Shown in pieces: positions 16,340 through 26,137 of a stretch of 64,000 nt of DNA. The position numbers and the translations under genes were made by a program. The stretch spans positions 2,398,001 through 2,462,000 of the forward strand of contig NZ_CP115465.1 in assembly GCF_027912535.1 (NCBI RefSeq). The letters are read 5' to 3'. Origin of the DNA: Brevundimonas sp. NIBR11. Lineage in GTDB: Bacteria; Pseudomonadota; Alphaproteobacteria; Caulobacterales; Caulobacteraceae. Under the pieces are notes generated by a model, which had not been told where the DNA came from, ran no database searches, and worked only from the letters and a program-made list of their open reading frames with translations. Every line of letters starts with the position of its first letter. Within the stretch, counting starts at the first letter, position 1.

Positions 16340-16363
16340 GTCCGCAACGGGTCGGAAGCCGTC
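16340..16363 (+). repeat. Island repeat copy 8
   Basis: A 24-bp GGGTCG-subtype copy, GTCCGC...AAGCCGTC, followed 10 bp later by an extra GAAAGCGGAC half-copy. It ends 24 bp before the stop of the 73-residue orphan gene. Confidence 0.65.
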
Positions 16364-16387
16364 AAAGGCTCGGTGCCGGAAAGCGGA

Positions 16388-16609
16388 CTAATCCTTGATC
16401 ACCACCAACGATGTTGAGGCGTATCGGAGAACATACGGTTTGACCGACGGTTCGCCTTCGGGGATCGCGTCCCCAAAAAATGCGACGTAGCAGTCGTAGG
16501 CACGCAACTCGTCATCGAACCAGCAATGCACAACCACTCCGTCTTCCCAAATCCCATCGCCGATGTTCGTGCGGCGGACGGGGGTGCCGGGTTCGAGAAA
16601 GCGATCCAT
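16388..16609 (-). CDS. Small orphan hypothetical protein
   Basis: A 73-residue soluble protein starting at ATG 16609: MDRFLEPGTPVRRTNIGDGI, then WEDGVVVHCWFDDELRAYDC and a C-terminal YVLRYASTSLVVIKD. The pattern suggests a compact beta-barrel of the kind seen in small immunity-like or SH3-like proteins, but I cannot name a family. It belongs to the repeat-flanked array. Confidence 0.5.
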   Translation of the reverse strand: MDRFLEPGTPVRRTNIGDGIWEDGVVVHCWFDDELRAYDCYVAFFGDAIPEGEPSVKPYVLRYASTSLVVIKD

Positions 16610-16635
16610 GCCCCATCGTCCCTCAGTGGTCCAAG

Positions 16636-16659
16636 GTCTGCAACGGGTCGGCAGCGGAC
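16636..16659 (+). repeat. Island repeat copy 9
   Basis: A 24-bp GGGTCG-subtype copy, GTCTGC...CAGCGGAC, 6 bp before the stop of the DUF3253 gene. It is the right-most copy; none was noticed beyond it. Confidence 0.7.
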
Positions 16660-16665
16660 ACAGAC

Positions 16666-16914
16666 TCAGGGACGCAAGGCCGACGCCCGACCTATGCGAT
16701 AGGCCCCCGCGCGGGACGACATCGGTCGTCCTTTCCAGCTCAGCCGCACTCTGCCTTCCGCCGTCAATTGATCGACGGCGGCGCGGACCTCGGGCATCCG
16801 TGCGCGCCAGTCGCCATCCTCGCCCGCCAGGGCCCGCGCCGCCTCGCTTGGGCAAACGGTCGCGCCCTCCGCCCGGGCGTCCAGCAGAGCCAGCACCTGG
16901 GCCTTTGGGCTCAC
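16666..16914 (-). CDS. DUF3253 family protein
   Basis: An 82-residue winged-helix-like protein with the DUF3253 pattern: CPSEAARALAGEDGDWRARM followed by VRAAVDQLTAEGRVRLSWKG and RGP-like YRIGRA at the end. The family is small and uncharacterised. Translation starts at a GTG (16914) that overlaps the stop of the D-cysteine desulfhydrase by 4 nt (GTGA), so it is translationally coupled to that gene. The open frame extends far upstream as a shadow of the desulfhydrase. Confidence 0.72.
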   Translation of the reverse strand: MSPKAQVLALLDARAEGATVCPSEAARALAGEDGDWRARMPEVRAAVDQLTAEGRVRLSWKGRPMSSRAGAYRIGRASALRP

Positions 16915-17912
16915 CCCAGCATCGCATCCAGCTCGCCCTGATACCCGGCCAGGCCTTGCGCCCCGCCGGTGTGCAGGAAGACGACCCGTTCGCCCTCGAA
17001 CCGACCCGCCCTGGCCAAGGCGATCAGCCCCTTCATCGCCTTGCCGGTATAGACCGGGTCCAGCAGAATCCCGTCCGTCCGCGCCGCCAGGGTCAGGGCG
17101 TCCACCACCGCCTGGTCGATCAGGCCGTAGCCCTCCCCGACATAGTCGCAATCGGCCACGACCATATGGTCCTTGACCCGATCCGGATGCCCCAACAGGG
17201 CCGCCGTCTCCCTGGCCAGCTTCAGGACATTGGCCTCCTGCTTCTCCTTGGGCGCCCGCACCCCGATGCCGAGCACCGGAATGTCGGCGCCCAGCACGGC
17301 CAGACCGGCGACCAGACCGGCGTGCGTCCCCGCGCTGCCCGTCGCCGTCACGATCCGGTCGACGGACAGATCCAGCTCGTCGGCCTGGACCACGATCTCG
17401 CGCGCGCAGTCGACATAGCCCAGCGCTCCGATCGCGTTCGAGCCGCCGCCGGGGATCACATAGGGCTTGCCCCCGCGCGCCCGAACCCCGTCCGCCGTCT
17501 TCTCCAGCTCGGCCGGCATGTCCGATCCTCCGGGCACGGAGCGAATGACCGCGCCGAACAGCCGATCCAGCAGGACGTTGCCGTTGTTGACGTAGTCGAC
17601 CGCCTTCGACCCGGTCCGCTCCTCCAGGATGACCTCGCACTTCAGCCCCATGACCGCCGCCGCCGCCGCGGTCTGGCGTACATGGTTCGACTGCACCGCG
17701 CCTTGGGTCACCAGGGTGTCCGCATCCTGCTCGAAGGCGTCGCCCAGCAGGAACTCCAGCTTGCGCGTCTTGTTGCCCCCTCCGGCCAGCCCCGTGCAGT
17801 CGTCCCGCTTGATCCAAAGATCGATGCCCAACGCCTGGGACAGGCCGGGCGCCGGCTCCAGCGGCGTCGGCAGGTGCGCGAGGCGCACGCGGGGGAAACG
17901 GGCGAGATGCAT
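16911..17912 (-). CDS. dcyD: D-cysteine desulfhydrase / ACC-deaminase family PLP enzyme
   Basis: A 333-residue fold-type II PLP enzyme. The PLP lysine lies in AGGGNKTRKLEFLLGDA (about residue 50), followed by TQGAVQSNHVRQTAAAAA, which also occurs in DcyD and ACC deaminase. GTGGTHAG-like ATGSAGTHAGLVAG binds the phosphate. DcyD converts D-cysteine to pyruvate, sulfide and ammonia. The start at 17912 (MHLARFPRV) matches the family. Distinguishing DcyD from ACC deaminase needs alignment of active-site residues. Confidence 0.85.
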   Translation of the reverse strand: MHLARFPRVRLAHLPTPLEPAPGLSQALGIDLWIKRDDCTGLAGGGNKTRKLEFLLGDAFEQDADTLVTQGAVQSNHVRQTAAAAAVMGLKCEVILEERTGSKAVDYVNNGNVLLDRLFGAVIRSVPGGSDMPAELEKTADGVRARGGKPYVIPGGGSNAIGALGYVDCAREIVVQADELDLSVDRIVTATGSAGTHAGLVAGLAVLGADIPVLGIGVRAPKEKQEANVLKLARETAALLGHPDRVKDHMVVADCDYVGEGYGLIDQAVVDALTLAARTDGILLDPVYTGKAMKGLIALARAGRFEGERVVFLHTGGAQGLAGYQGELDAMLG

Positions 17913-17952
17913 GGGGCGGTCCTTATGGGTTCGCCTCACTCCTAGCATCCGC

Positions 17953-18354
17953 TCAGGCGGCTTGCGACGCCTCGAAAAGCATGTCGACGGCCCCGTTGGG
18001 GTCGAGCTGCGGATTATGGACCAGCCGCTCCAGCAGGCCCGCCATCGGCGGCGTGATCCGGGCATTGGCCATCGTCCAGGCCTGGAACCGCCGCTGCGTG
18101 ATCGACGCCCGGTCGATCAGCCGGATGTCCTTGTGACGCGGATCCGACTCCAGACGTCTCAGCAACCCGTCCAGCACCTCGGGCTGACCTTCCACGACCT
18201 GCAGATACTGACCCTCATGCGCCGCCAGGGCGCCGGTCAGACCGTCCCGAGCATTGTTGCGATCCGACTCCGCCAGGATGCTCGCCATGTTCATCAGGCT
18301 GTCGGTGCGGCCCGTCGCCGTGCTCGCGTAGAGCAGTCGTTCCAGTTTGATCAT
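17953..18354 (-). CDS. BLUF-domain blue-light photoreceptor
   Basis: A 133-residue stand-alone BLUF protein. The flavin-site residues are all present: Tyr9 in LLYAST, Asn34 in NNARDGLTGAL, Gln52 in QYLQVVEG, and Trp93/Met95 in FQAWTMAN. BLUF proteins bind FAD non-covalently and switch hydrogen bonding at the Tyr-Gln pair on blue light. The C-terminal 35 residues form a cap helix region. No output domain is fused, so it must act through a partner; the adjacent genes do not identify one. Confidence 0.93.
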   Translation of the reverse strand: MIKLERLLYASTATGRTDSLMNMASILAESDRNNARDGLTGALAAHEGQYLQVVEGQPEVLDGLLRRLESDPRHKDIRLIDRASITQRRFQAWTMANARITPPMAGLLERLVHNPQLDPNGAVDMLFEASQAA

Positions 18355-18456
18355 CTATGTCGGGCCGTGCGTGTAATGTGACGCCTTGGCTACAACCTGC
18401 GCCAACGGTCGGCAATCGAAATAGAAATGTTCGTTTCCGAACAGATTGCTAATGCA

Positions 18457-19695
18457 TTACTCTGGCGAAGCGGCTTCAGCCACCATTTCCATCTCGGCGA
18501 AATGCTCCGCCTCGTCCGGCGCGGCCATGGCCGCCTTCGCCCGCGTCACGATGCGCGAACTGCCTTCCAGCGTCCGATGCACCGGGCATTTGTCGGCGAT
18601 CTCGAACATGCGCGCCCGCTGCTCCTCGGTCAGGAGGCCGTCCAGGGTCAGGGTCCGTTCGAACACGTCCGGCGGCGTCTCTCCGGCCCGCTTCTCGTGC
18701 CGCACATCGACCGAAGCCCGCTCCAGCGGCAGCCTCTTCCGCTCGGCATAGAGCCGCAGCGTCATGACCGTGCACGCCCCCAACCCGGCCCCGATCAGCT
18801 CGTACGGCGTAGGTCCCGACGCCATCCCGCCGACCGACACCGGTTCGTCGCCGAGGATGACCGCCCCGCCGGCCTCGATCCTGACCTGGAACCGTCCTGC
18901 GCCCGTCTCGGCGACCCGCACGACCCCGTCCGCCTCGGCCCCGCCCATCGGCGTCGTCATGTCCTCGATGTAGCGCGACGCCCAGGCCGCGATGACGCTG
19001 GCCGCATAGACGGCGTCCTCGGGCCGGGTCAAAAGATGGTCCGCCTTGTCCAGCGAGACGAAGCTCTTCGGATGTTTCGCCGCGACATAGATCCCCGTCG
19101 ACTCCTCGATATCCACCACCCGGTCCGCCGGCGAATGCAGGATCAGCAACGCCCGCTTTAGTGTGGCCAGCCGCGCCCTCTGATCCTGCTTCCTCAGGTC
19201 CTCGGCGAAACCGGGGCCGACCGGAATGCGGACGCCGCCGACCGTCGCCGCATGCATCGACCCCTCGCCCTCCGCGCCCAGCACATGGGTCACGTCGTAG
19301 GGCGCGCCGATGGTCGCCACGGCCTTGACCGTCGGCAGCCGCCCCGCCGCAGCGATCGCCGCCGCCCCGCCCAGGCTGTGTCCGATCAGCAGCCCCGGCG
19401 CACAGCCCTTCTTCGCCATATGTTCGCCCGCCGCGACGAGGTCCTCCACGTCCGCCGTGAACCCGGCGGGCAGTTCGGCCCCCATCTCGCCCACCCCGGC
19501 GAAGTCGACCCGCAGCGTGCCGACGCCCTCGTTCGCCAACGCGCGACTGATCCGCGTCGCCGCGAGGTTGTCCTTCCCGCAGGTGAAGCAGTGGGCGAAC
19601 AGGGCGAACCCCCGCGCCTGTCCGCTGGGCCGATCCAGCACCGCGTTCACATGCCGCCCGTCCGCCGTGGTGAAGTCGAAGGGTTCGGTCTGCAT
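18457..19695 (-). CDS. Bifunctional alpha/beta hydrolase-OsmC protein
   Basis: A 412-residue fusion. Residues 1-250 form an alpha/beta hydrolase with nucleophile GHSLGG (about residue 104), DADR-like SPADRVVD and a catalytic His in DKADHLL. Residues 265-412 are an OsmC/Ohr-like domain with the two redox cysteines in GACTVMTLRLYAE and KCPVHRTLEG. OsmC domains reduce organic hydroperoxides. This fusion is common in Proteobacteria but its substrate is not established. Start at ATG 19695. Confidence 0.9.
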   Translation of the reverse strand: MQTEPFDFTTADGRHVNAVLDRPSGQARGFALFAHCFTCGKDNLAATRISRALANEGVGTLRVDFAGVGEMGAELPAGFTADVEDLVAAGEHMAKKGCAPGLLIGHSLGGAAAIAAAGRLPTVKAVATIGAPYDVTHVLGAEGEGSMHAATVGGVRIPVGPGFAEDLRKQDQRARLATLKRALLILHSPADRVVDIEESTGIYVAAKHPKSFVSLDKADHLLTRPEDAVYAASVIAAWASRYIEDMTTPMGGAEADGVVRVAETGAGRFQVRIEAGGAVILGDEPVSVGGMASGPTPYELIGAGLGACTVMTLRLYAERKRLPLERASVDVRHEKRAGETPPDVFERTLTLDGLLTEEQRARMFEIADKCPVHRTLEGSSRIVTRAKAAMAAPDEAEHFAEMEMVAEAASPE

Positions 19696-19761
19696 GGGTC
19701 GAGGCTCCAGTCTGCACGGCGACCCTAGCCAATCCGCCGCCATCAGCCTATCGTCGCGGCG

Positions 19762-21834
<2,073 letters not shown>

Positions 21835-21838
21835 TTCA

Positions 21839-21860
21839 GACGGAGTTAGCTAACTCCGTC
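21839..21860. repeat. Perfect 22-bp palindrome at the thiC/accessory-module border
   Basis: GACGGAGTTAG and its exact reverse complement meet with no spacer. It begins 4 bp after the thiC stop and includes the last codons and TAA of the convergent 118-residue gene. No T-tract follows on the plus strand, so a simple terminator is not the only reading; a recombination scar is possible. Confidence 0.8.
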
Positions 21861-22202
21861 CACGACCCGGATAAGTATATCTCCGCTGGCTGCACGTGGA
21901 GTGATTGAAAACCTATCCACTTCATCGCTGAAGTTGTCCAGTAACGCCGCTAACATTTGGGAATGGTAGAAAACATAGGTAGACTTTTCCGTGACAAGTC
22001 TCGTGTTTCCCAACAAACTTAACACCAGCCTGTCGTCCTGGATTCTCATTCTGAACCAAGCAAGACGCGCCATTTGGACAGATTTGTGCGTTAAATCCCC
22101 GTCCTTATCGATCGACCAATCCTTTAGCAAATCTATCCGAGCGAATGAGGCTATTCTTTCGCTTAGTTGCTTCGGTTCTTTACAAAAGACTCGAATAGCC
22201 AT
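21846..22202 (-). CDS. Partner gene of the PIN_8 protein, unknown function
   Basis: A 118-residue soluble protein, MAIRVFCKEPKQLSERIASF at the start, with a beta-rich centre (ARLAWFRMRIQDDRLVLSLL) and no cysteine cluster or membrane helix. I recognise no family. Its ATG at 22202 overlaps the stop of the upstream PIN_8 gene (TGATG), so the two are translationally coupled. Codon use is visibly more AT-rich than in thiC or the 23.3 kb gene. It could be an antidote, adaptor or target-recognition subunit, all of which are guesses. Confidence 0.65.
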   Translation of the reverse strand: MAIRVFCKEPKQLSERIASFARIDLLKDWSIDKDGDLTHKSVQMARLAWFRMRIQDDRLVLSLLGNTRLVTEKSTYVFYHSQMLAALLDNFSDEVDRFSITPRAASGDILIRVVDGVS

Positions 22203-23212
22203 CACTTTTCCTCAGGCTTATCGCCGTCAACCTGAGCTTCAAGCCCTTCATCAAATCGCCCGCCTTCTTCCTTAGCTCGCTTCATCGCGCTGCCAAGCGT
22301 GGAAGAGCCTGCATCTCGCACACTATCTTGAGCAGGCTTGCCGCGGAACATAATTTCGTCCTTCCGCTGACCCTCTAGGCGCTCACTGACTTCGTCGAGC
22401 GTTTTTCCATCGATGGGAATTTTGGAGTATTTTTCAGCCGCTCGAAGAAACCCGTCGGACGAGTAAATCCATATTTTCTCGCCCACCTCTGAAAGAAATT
22501 CAGCTACTAGCTCAGGCCTGGACGCGATCGTTCTATCTTTTTCTATATACCACCAATCTTCTTTGCTGTCGTCGATCACGAGAATAATTGGCTTTTGCTT
22601 GGATTTTGCCAATCCTATCAACTGAGACCAAGCGATGTAGTCCCCAAAAGCCCCAGGAACTCCCTTTTTCTTAAGATCACAATAGCCGGGCGGGATTTCA
22701 TTATCTATGCGTGATTGGGCAACAACATGTAAAGCGTTCAATTCTTGTTCTGTAGGGGGCGCACCAATCCGCCCGTCGAATATGTCGAGAACTCTGTCAG
22801 CAATCTGGTCGTTACCAATGAGGCTTTCCATTTGCTTCTTGGATCGAACCAAGTCATCGCCGATTGCAGCAAATCCCTCCATAGCGGTTTTTGAAAGGTA
22901 AGGATGACTGCGTTTCGTTTCGATGTATTTTCGAGCGAAAGCGGACAAATCAGCTTCCGCCGCATTATACTGATTGACTTGCTTAACGATGGTACTAGCT
23001 CTGTTTCTTGAATACTCAAGCGCAAACTGAAATGGCAGCACGACTCGGGGTTTGTAGGCGTCCATAACACCGAGAAAGCCGTCCTTTGTGGCTTCTGAAT
23101 ACCCGTAGAGGTTCAGAAGTGCGCTCGCGTCAAAGCTAAACAACGCATCGCGCCAAAGTGCTTCAAACTCCGCCTCAGTAGGTCGGAAAAACTGGTGGAG
23201 CGCCGTTCTCAA
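22202..23212 (-). CDS. PIN_8-like (DUF4935-type) nuclease-domain protein
   Basis: A 336-residue protein. The N-terminal FSFDASALLNLYGYS (Asp28), LPFQFALEYSRNR (Glu66) and the later GDYIAWSQLIGLAK and VIDDSKEDWW (about residues 190-222) reproduce the acidic metal-binding residues of PIN-like nucleases of the PIN_8 group. The C-terminal 90 residues are charged and probably disordered. The start is a TTG at 23212, which gives the FFRPTEAEFEALW N-terminus typical of this group. AT-rich codon use and isolation suggest horizontal acquisition. Many such proteins occur in accessory and defence-associated loci, but none has a role I can assign here. Confidence 0.78.
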   Translation of the reverse strand: MRTALHQFFRPTEAEFEALWRDALFSFDASALLNLYGYSEATKDGFLGVMDAYKPRVVLPFQFALEYSRNRASTIVKQVNQYNAAEADLSAFARKYIETKRSHPYLSKTAMEGFAAIGDDLVRSKKQMESLIGNDQIADRVLDIFDGRIGAPPTEQELNALHVVAQSRIDNEIPPGYCDLKKKGVPGAFGDYIAWSQLIGLAKSKQKPIILVIDDSKEDWWYIEKDRTIASRPELVAEFLSEVGEKIWIYSSDGFLRAAEKYSKIPIDGKTLDEVSERLEGQRKDEIMFRGKPAQDSVRDAGSSTLGSAMKRAKEEGGRFDEGLEAQVDGDKPEEK

Positions 23213-23326
23213 AGCGAAGATCCATTATGCATGCAGGTCACTCTAGAAGGTCGATTTTCTATTCGCACCGACGTGCACCTCTCAGCGGAATTTCGTGCCC
23301 GAAATGCGCCAATGCGATAAGGCAAG

Positions 23327-23917
23327 TCACTCCACGAACCGCACCGGCAACACCTGCCACCCGTAATAGACCAGCCCCGCCGCCAGCAGCACGACATTGA
23401 CCCACCGCCGGCGCACCACGATCAGCAGGCCGTAGCCGAGGCTGAACTCCCACGGCACGGCCTGCACCACGCCCCAGACCGTCATCGCCCCCCGGCCCGG
23501 CGCGAACCCCATCCCCCATTCCACCATCCTGACGCCCCAGAAGGCCCACAGCCCCAGGATCAGCGCCCCGAACGTCAGGACGCGGGTCCGGTCGTAGTGG
23601 GCGTAGAGGTCGACGGGCCCATCCTCCGGGATCGGGTCGGGCAGGACGAAGGTCGCGGCCATGAAGGGCAGGACCAGTTTCACCACCTGCATCACCATCA
23701 GGCCGACGGTCGTCTCCGTCCGCGTCCGCGCGTCCCACTGGAACATCCACACCGACACGATGACCAGGACGATCATGGCCGCCAGCAACAGGGGCTCGGG
23801 CGCCCAGCGCACCCGCCGCCCGGCCATGGCCAGCTTCGAGACCGTCGACGCCATATGCGCCAGCGCCAGCCCCAGGATCACGGCCGAGAGGCCGAAGGTG
23901 AACTCGAACAACGACAT
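23327..23917 (-). CDS. Five-helix membrane protein of unknown function
   Basis: A 196-residue integral membrane protein with about five hydrophobic segments and the start MSLFEFTFGLSAVILGLALA. A conserved-looking charged loop AHYDRTRVLTF follows the third helix. GC-rich codon use matches the core genome again, which marks the right edge of the AT-rich module. I recognise the type from Caulobacterales and Sphingomonadales genomes but no function is known. Confidence 0.7.
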   Translation of the reverse strand: MSLFEFTFGLSAVILGLALAHMASTVSKLAMAGRRVRWAPEPLLLAAMIVLVIVSVWMFQWDARTRTETTVGLMVMQVVKLVLPFMAATFVLPDPIPEDGPVDLYAHYDRTRVLTFGALILGLWAFWGVRMVEWGMGFAPGRGAMTVWGVVQAVPWEFSLGYGLLIVVRRRWVNVVLLAAGLVYYGWQVLPVRFVE

Positions 23918-24114
23918 GCTGGCCCCCTCGCGCGCGGGTTTCAGCCTACAGCCTCAAGTCCTCCGAACAAGAGTCGGCGAGGGGTTGGCGGCCCAGACCC
24001 ATCAACGGATCCCCTGAATCCGCCTTTGAAAACAAGGCCCGGCTCTCTTGAGAGGCTTTATATCCATCACTCCTGAAAACGGCCTCACACTGTCCCCGGC
24101 ACAGGGAGACGAAC

Positions 24115-24630
24115 ATGGACGAGGACGCACAGGGGCGACGGCCGGCGCCGGACGAGGTCTGGGCGGCGGTGCGCGAGGACTATCTGGCCGGGCGGTCGGC
24201 GCCGGAGTGTGCGCGGCGGCATGGGGTCAGCGTCGGGGCCCTGCGGGCGCGGGCGGCGCGCGACGGCTGGCGGCGTGCGGATCAGCCCTGGACCCCGGCC
24301 GATCGGCTGGACCCGTGGGACGAGGGGGTCGATCTGGAGACCCGCGTCGGCGGCGACCTCGACCAGGTCGAGGTCCGCGAACTGGCCTATGTCGCCCACC
24401 GGAGGATGCTGCGGGCCGTGATGCGCGGCGATGCGGCCGAGGCCCTGCGCTGGCGGCGCGTGGAACGGACCCTGGTCGAGGTGGAGGCGGAGGAGGCCCG
24501 TGACAGCGAACGGCTCGACGCCATCCGCTGGCGCCTCGCCGATGACGCCCAGGACGATCCGGGTGCAGTAGACGCTATAGACGCTGTAGACGCTATGGAC
24601 GGTGTTTTCGAGTCCGGCCCAGACCACTGA
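24115..24630 (+). CDS. HTH protein with acidic VDA-repeat tail
   Basis: A 171-residue protein. Residues 12-50 form a helix-turn-helix: VWAAVREDYLAGRSAPECAR then HGVSVGALRARAARDGW. A coiled, Glu/Arg-rich middle (VERTLVEVEAEEARDSERLD) follows. The last 25 residues include a perfect tripeptide run VDA-IDA-VDA-MDG encoded by a 9-bp DNA repeat. The HTH resembles that of the 34484-35014 protein and, loosely, phage small-terminase or GcrA-type HTH domains. AGGGAGACGAAC precedes the ATG. Confidence 0.65.
   Translation: MDEDAQGRRPAPDEVWAAVREDYLAGRSAPECARRHGVSVGALRARAARDGWRRADQPWTPADRLDPWDEGVDLETRVGGDLDQVEVRELAYVAHRRMLRAVMRGDAAEALRWRRVERTLVEVEAEEARDSERLDAIRWRLADDAQDDPGAVDAIDAVDAMDGVFESGPDH
24568..24603 (+). 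repeat. Four 9-bp tandem repeats
   Basis: Units GTAGACGCT, ATAGACGCT, GTAGACGCT and ATGGACGGT lie head to tail inside the 3' end of the HTH gene and encode V/I/M-D-A/G triplets. The unit is a multiple of three, so copy-number change would keep the frame. Confidence 0.85.
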
Positions 24631-24696
24631 AACCCGAAGTGGCTTGACGGGGGGGTCGTCGATCCGCGATCCGTCGGCATACCCCGGAGCCCCACC

Positions 24697-25374
24697 ATGC
24701 CCATCGCCCGCACCCAGGTCCTGACCGCCCTCGAAGCGCAGGGGGTCTTCCCCGTCTTCTACAATCCGGACCCGGAGATCGCGATGAACGTGATCCGCGC
24801 CTGTGCGCGCGGCGGGGCCAAGGCGATCGAGTTCACCAACCGGGGCGACTTCGCGGCCGACCTGTTCGGAGAGATCGCGCGGGAACTTGGCCGGACCGAT
24901 CCGGACATCATCCTGGGCATCGGCTCGGTCATCGATGCGGGGACGGCGTCGCTGTATCTGAACCGCGCGGCGCGGTTCGTGGTCTCGCCGGCGCTGGTGC
25001 CGGAGGTGGCCGTGGTCTGCAACAAGCGGATGGTCGCCTATTTCCCCGGCTGCGGCTCGGTGCGCGACATCGTGGAGGCGCAGGCGCTGGGCGTCGATAT
25101 CGTCAAACTGTTCCCCGGCGCCTCGGTCGGCGGGCCGGACTTCGTCAAGGCGGTCATGGGGCCCATGCCCTGGACCAAGATCATGCCGACCGGCGGCGTC
25201 GACCCCGACCCCGCCTCCATCGCGAAATGGTTCGGGGCCGGGATCGTGGCCACCGGCATGGGGTCCAAGCTGGTCACCGACGCGGCGGTGAAGGCGGGGG
25301 ACTGGGCCGGGATCGAGGCCTCGGTCCGTGCGGCCGTGGACGCCGTCGCCGCCTTCCGCGCGTCGAAGTCCTAG
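24697..25374 (+). CDS. KDPG/KHG aldolase family protein
   Basis: A 225-residue class I aldolase. The Schiff-base lysine is in VDIVKLFPG (about residue 144); a catalytic Glu lies in KAIEFTNRGDFA (about residue 48), and PTGGVD closes the barrel. Members cleave 2-keto-3-deoxy-6-phosphogluconate or 4-hydroxy-2-oxoglutarate to pyruvate plus aldehyde. The N-terminal VFYNPDPE differs from classical Eda, pointing to the divergent subgroup often of unknown sugar acid specificity. No Entner-Doudoroff partner genes are adjacent. Convergent with the OmpA gene through a shared CTAG. Confidence 0.82.
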   Translation: MPIARTQVLTALEAQGVFPVFYNPDPEIAMNVIRACARGGAKAIEFTNRGDFAADLFGEIARELGRTDPDIILGIGSVIDAGTASLYLNRAARFVVSPALVPEVAVVCNKRMVAYFPGCGSVRDIVEAQALGVDIVKLFPGASVGGPDFVKAVMGPMPWTKIMPTGGVDPDPASIAKWFGAGIVATGMGSKLVTDAAVKAGDWAGIEASVRAAVDAVAAFRASKS

Positions 25375-25979
25375 CTCAGGACCACGATGGCCACGCGCCG
25401 GTTCTGGGCGCGGCCTTCGGGGGTGGAGTTGTCGGCGACGGGCGCCTCTTCGCCGTAGCTGATGGTGGCCATGCGGTTCAGGGCGATGCCCTGGCGGCTC
25501 AGCGAGCGGCGAACGGCCTCGGCCCGGGCGGCGCCCAGGGCGTCGTTGTAAGCCTCGGGACCGGCTGAATCGGTATGGCCCTGGATCTCCAGATAGACGT
25601 TGACGTTCTCGGCCTTCAGCCGGTTCGCCAGCTCGGTCAGACGGGCCTCGGCCTCGGGCGACAGGGCGTCGCGGTCCGACGGGAATTTGACGGAGTCATC
25701 CGACAGGACGACCTCGTACATGAACTTGCCCTGGGCCAGCTGCTGGGCCGCCGTGGCGCGTTGCAGGGCGTCGTTGGCGGTGCCCTCGACGACGCCGAGG
25801 CGGGCGTCGGTGGCGTCCACGCGCTGGTCGACCACGGCGACGTTGTCGCGCACGAAGGCTCGGGTCGCACAGCCCGAGGCCAGCAGGCCGAGCGACAGGA
25901 CCACGCCGGTCATGAGGACGGGCCGCAGGTTGGGGCGCGGCAGGGCCAGGGCGTTCGAGGCGGATGGGGACTGGATCAA
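25371..25979 (-). CDS. OmpA-family outer membrane lipoprotein
   Basis: A 202-residue protein. The signal region ends in lipobox ASGC. A short coiled-coil with DQRVDATDARLGVVEG follows, then an OmpA C-terminal domain with IQGHTDSAGPEAYND and RAQNRRVAI, the peptidoglycan-binding Asp and Arg sites. It anchors the outer membrane to the wall. The TTG at 25979 has AGGAAG seven bases upstream and provides the positive n-region; the ATG at 25913 would leave the signal without charge. Order of domains resembles Pal-like lipoproteins but with a coiled coil. Confidence 0.85.
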   Translation of the reverse strand: MIQSPSASNALALPRPNLRPVLMTGVVLSLGLLASGCATRAFVRDNVAVVDQRVDATDARLGVVEGTANDALQRATAAQQLAQGKFMYEVVLSDDSVKFPSDRDALSPEAEARLTELANRLKAENVNVYLEIQGHTDSAGPEAYNDALGAARAEAVRRSLSRQGIALNRMATISYGEEAPVADNSTPEGRAQNRRVAIVVLS

Positions 25980-26137
25980 GGGAGCTTCCTGAAGGACCGG
26001 AGCGCCACTTCCGAACGTCGCGCAGTCGTGATCAGGGACACGCTGAAAGGCCTCGGAATGACCGGTCTGGGGCATGATTCCGGCAGCTTGGCCGTGTGGA
26101 CCTTCCCGGGCGGACGCCACGATCCTGACGTCTCGGC

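Noticed and set aside
11537..16659. CRISPR array
   Set aside because: The repeats are spaced by about 80-1100 bp with genes between, the spacing is irregular and no cas gene is present.
24115..24630. Phage terminase small subunit
   Set aside because: The HTH resembles it, but there is no large terminase, portal or other phage gene nearby.
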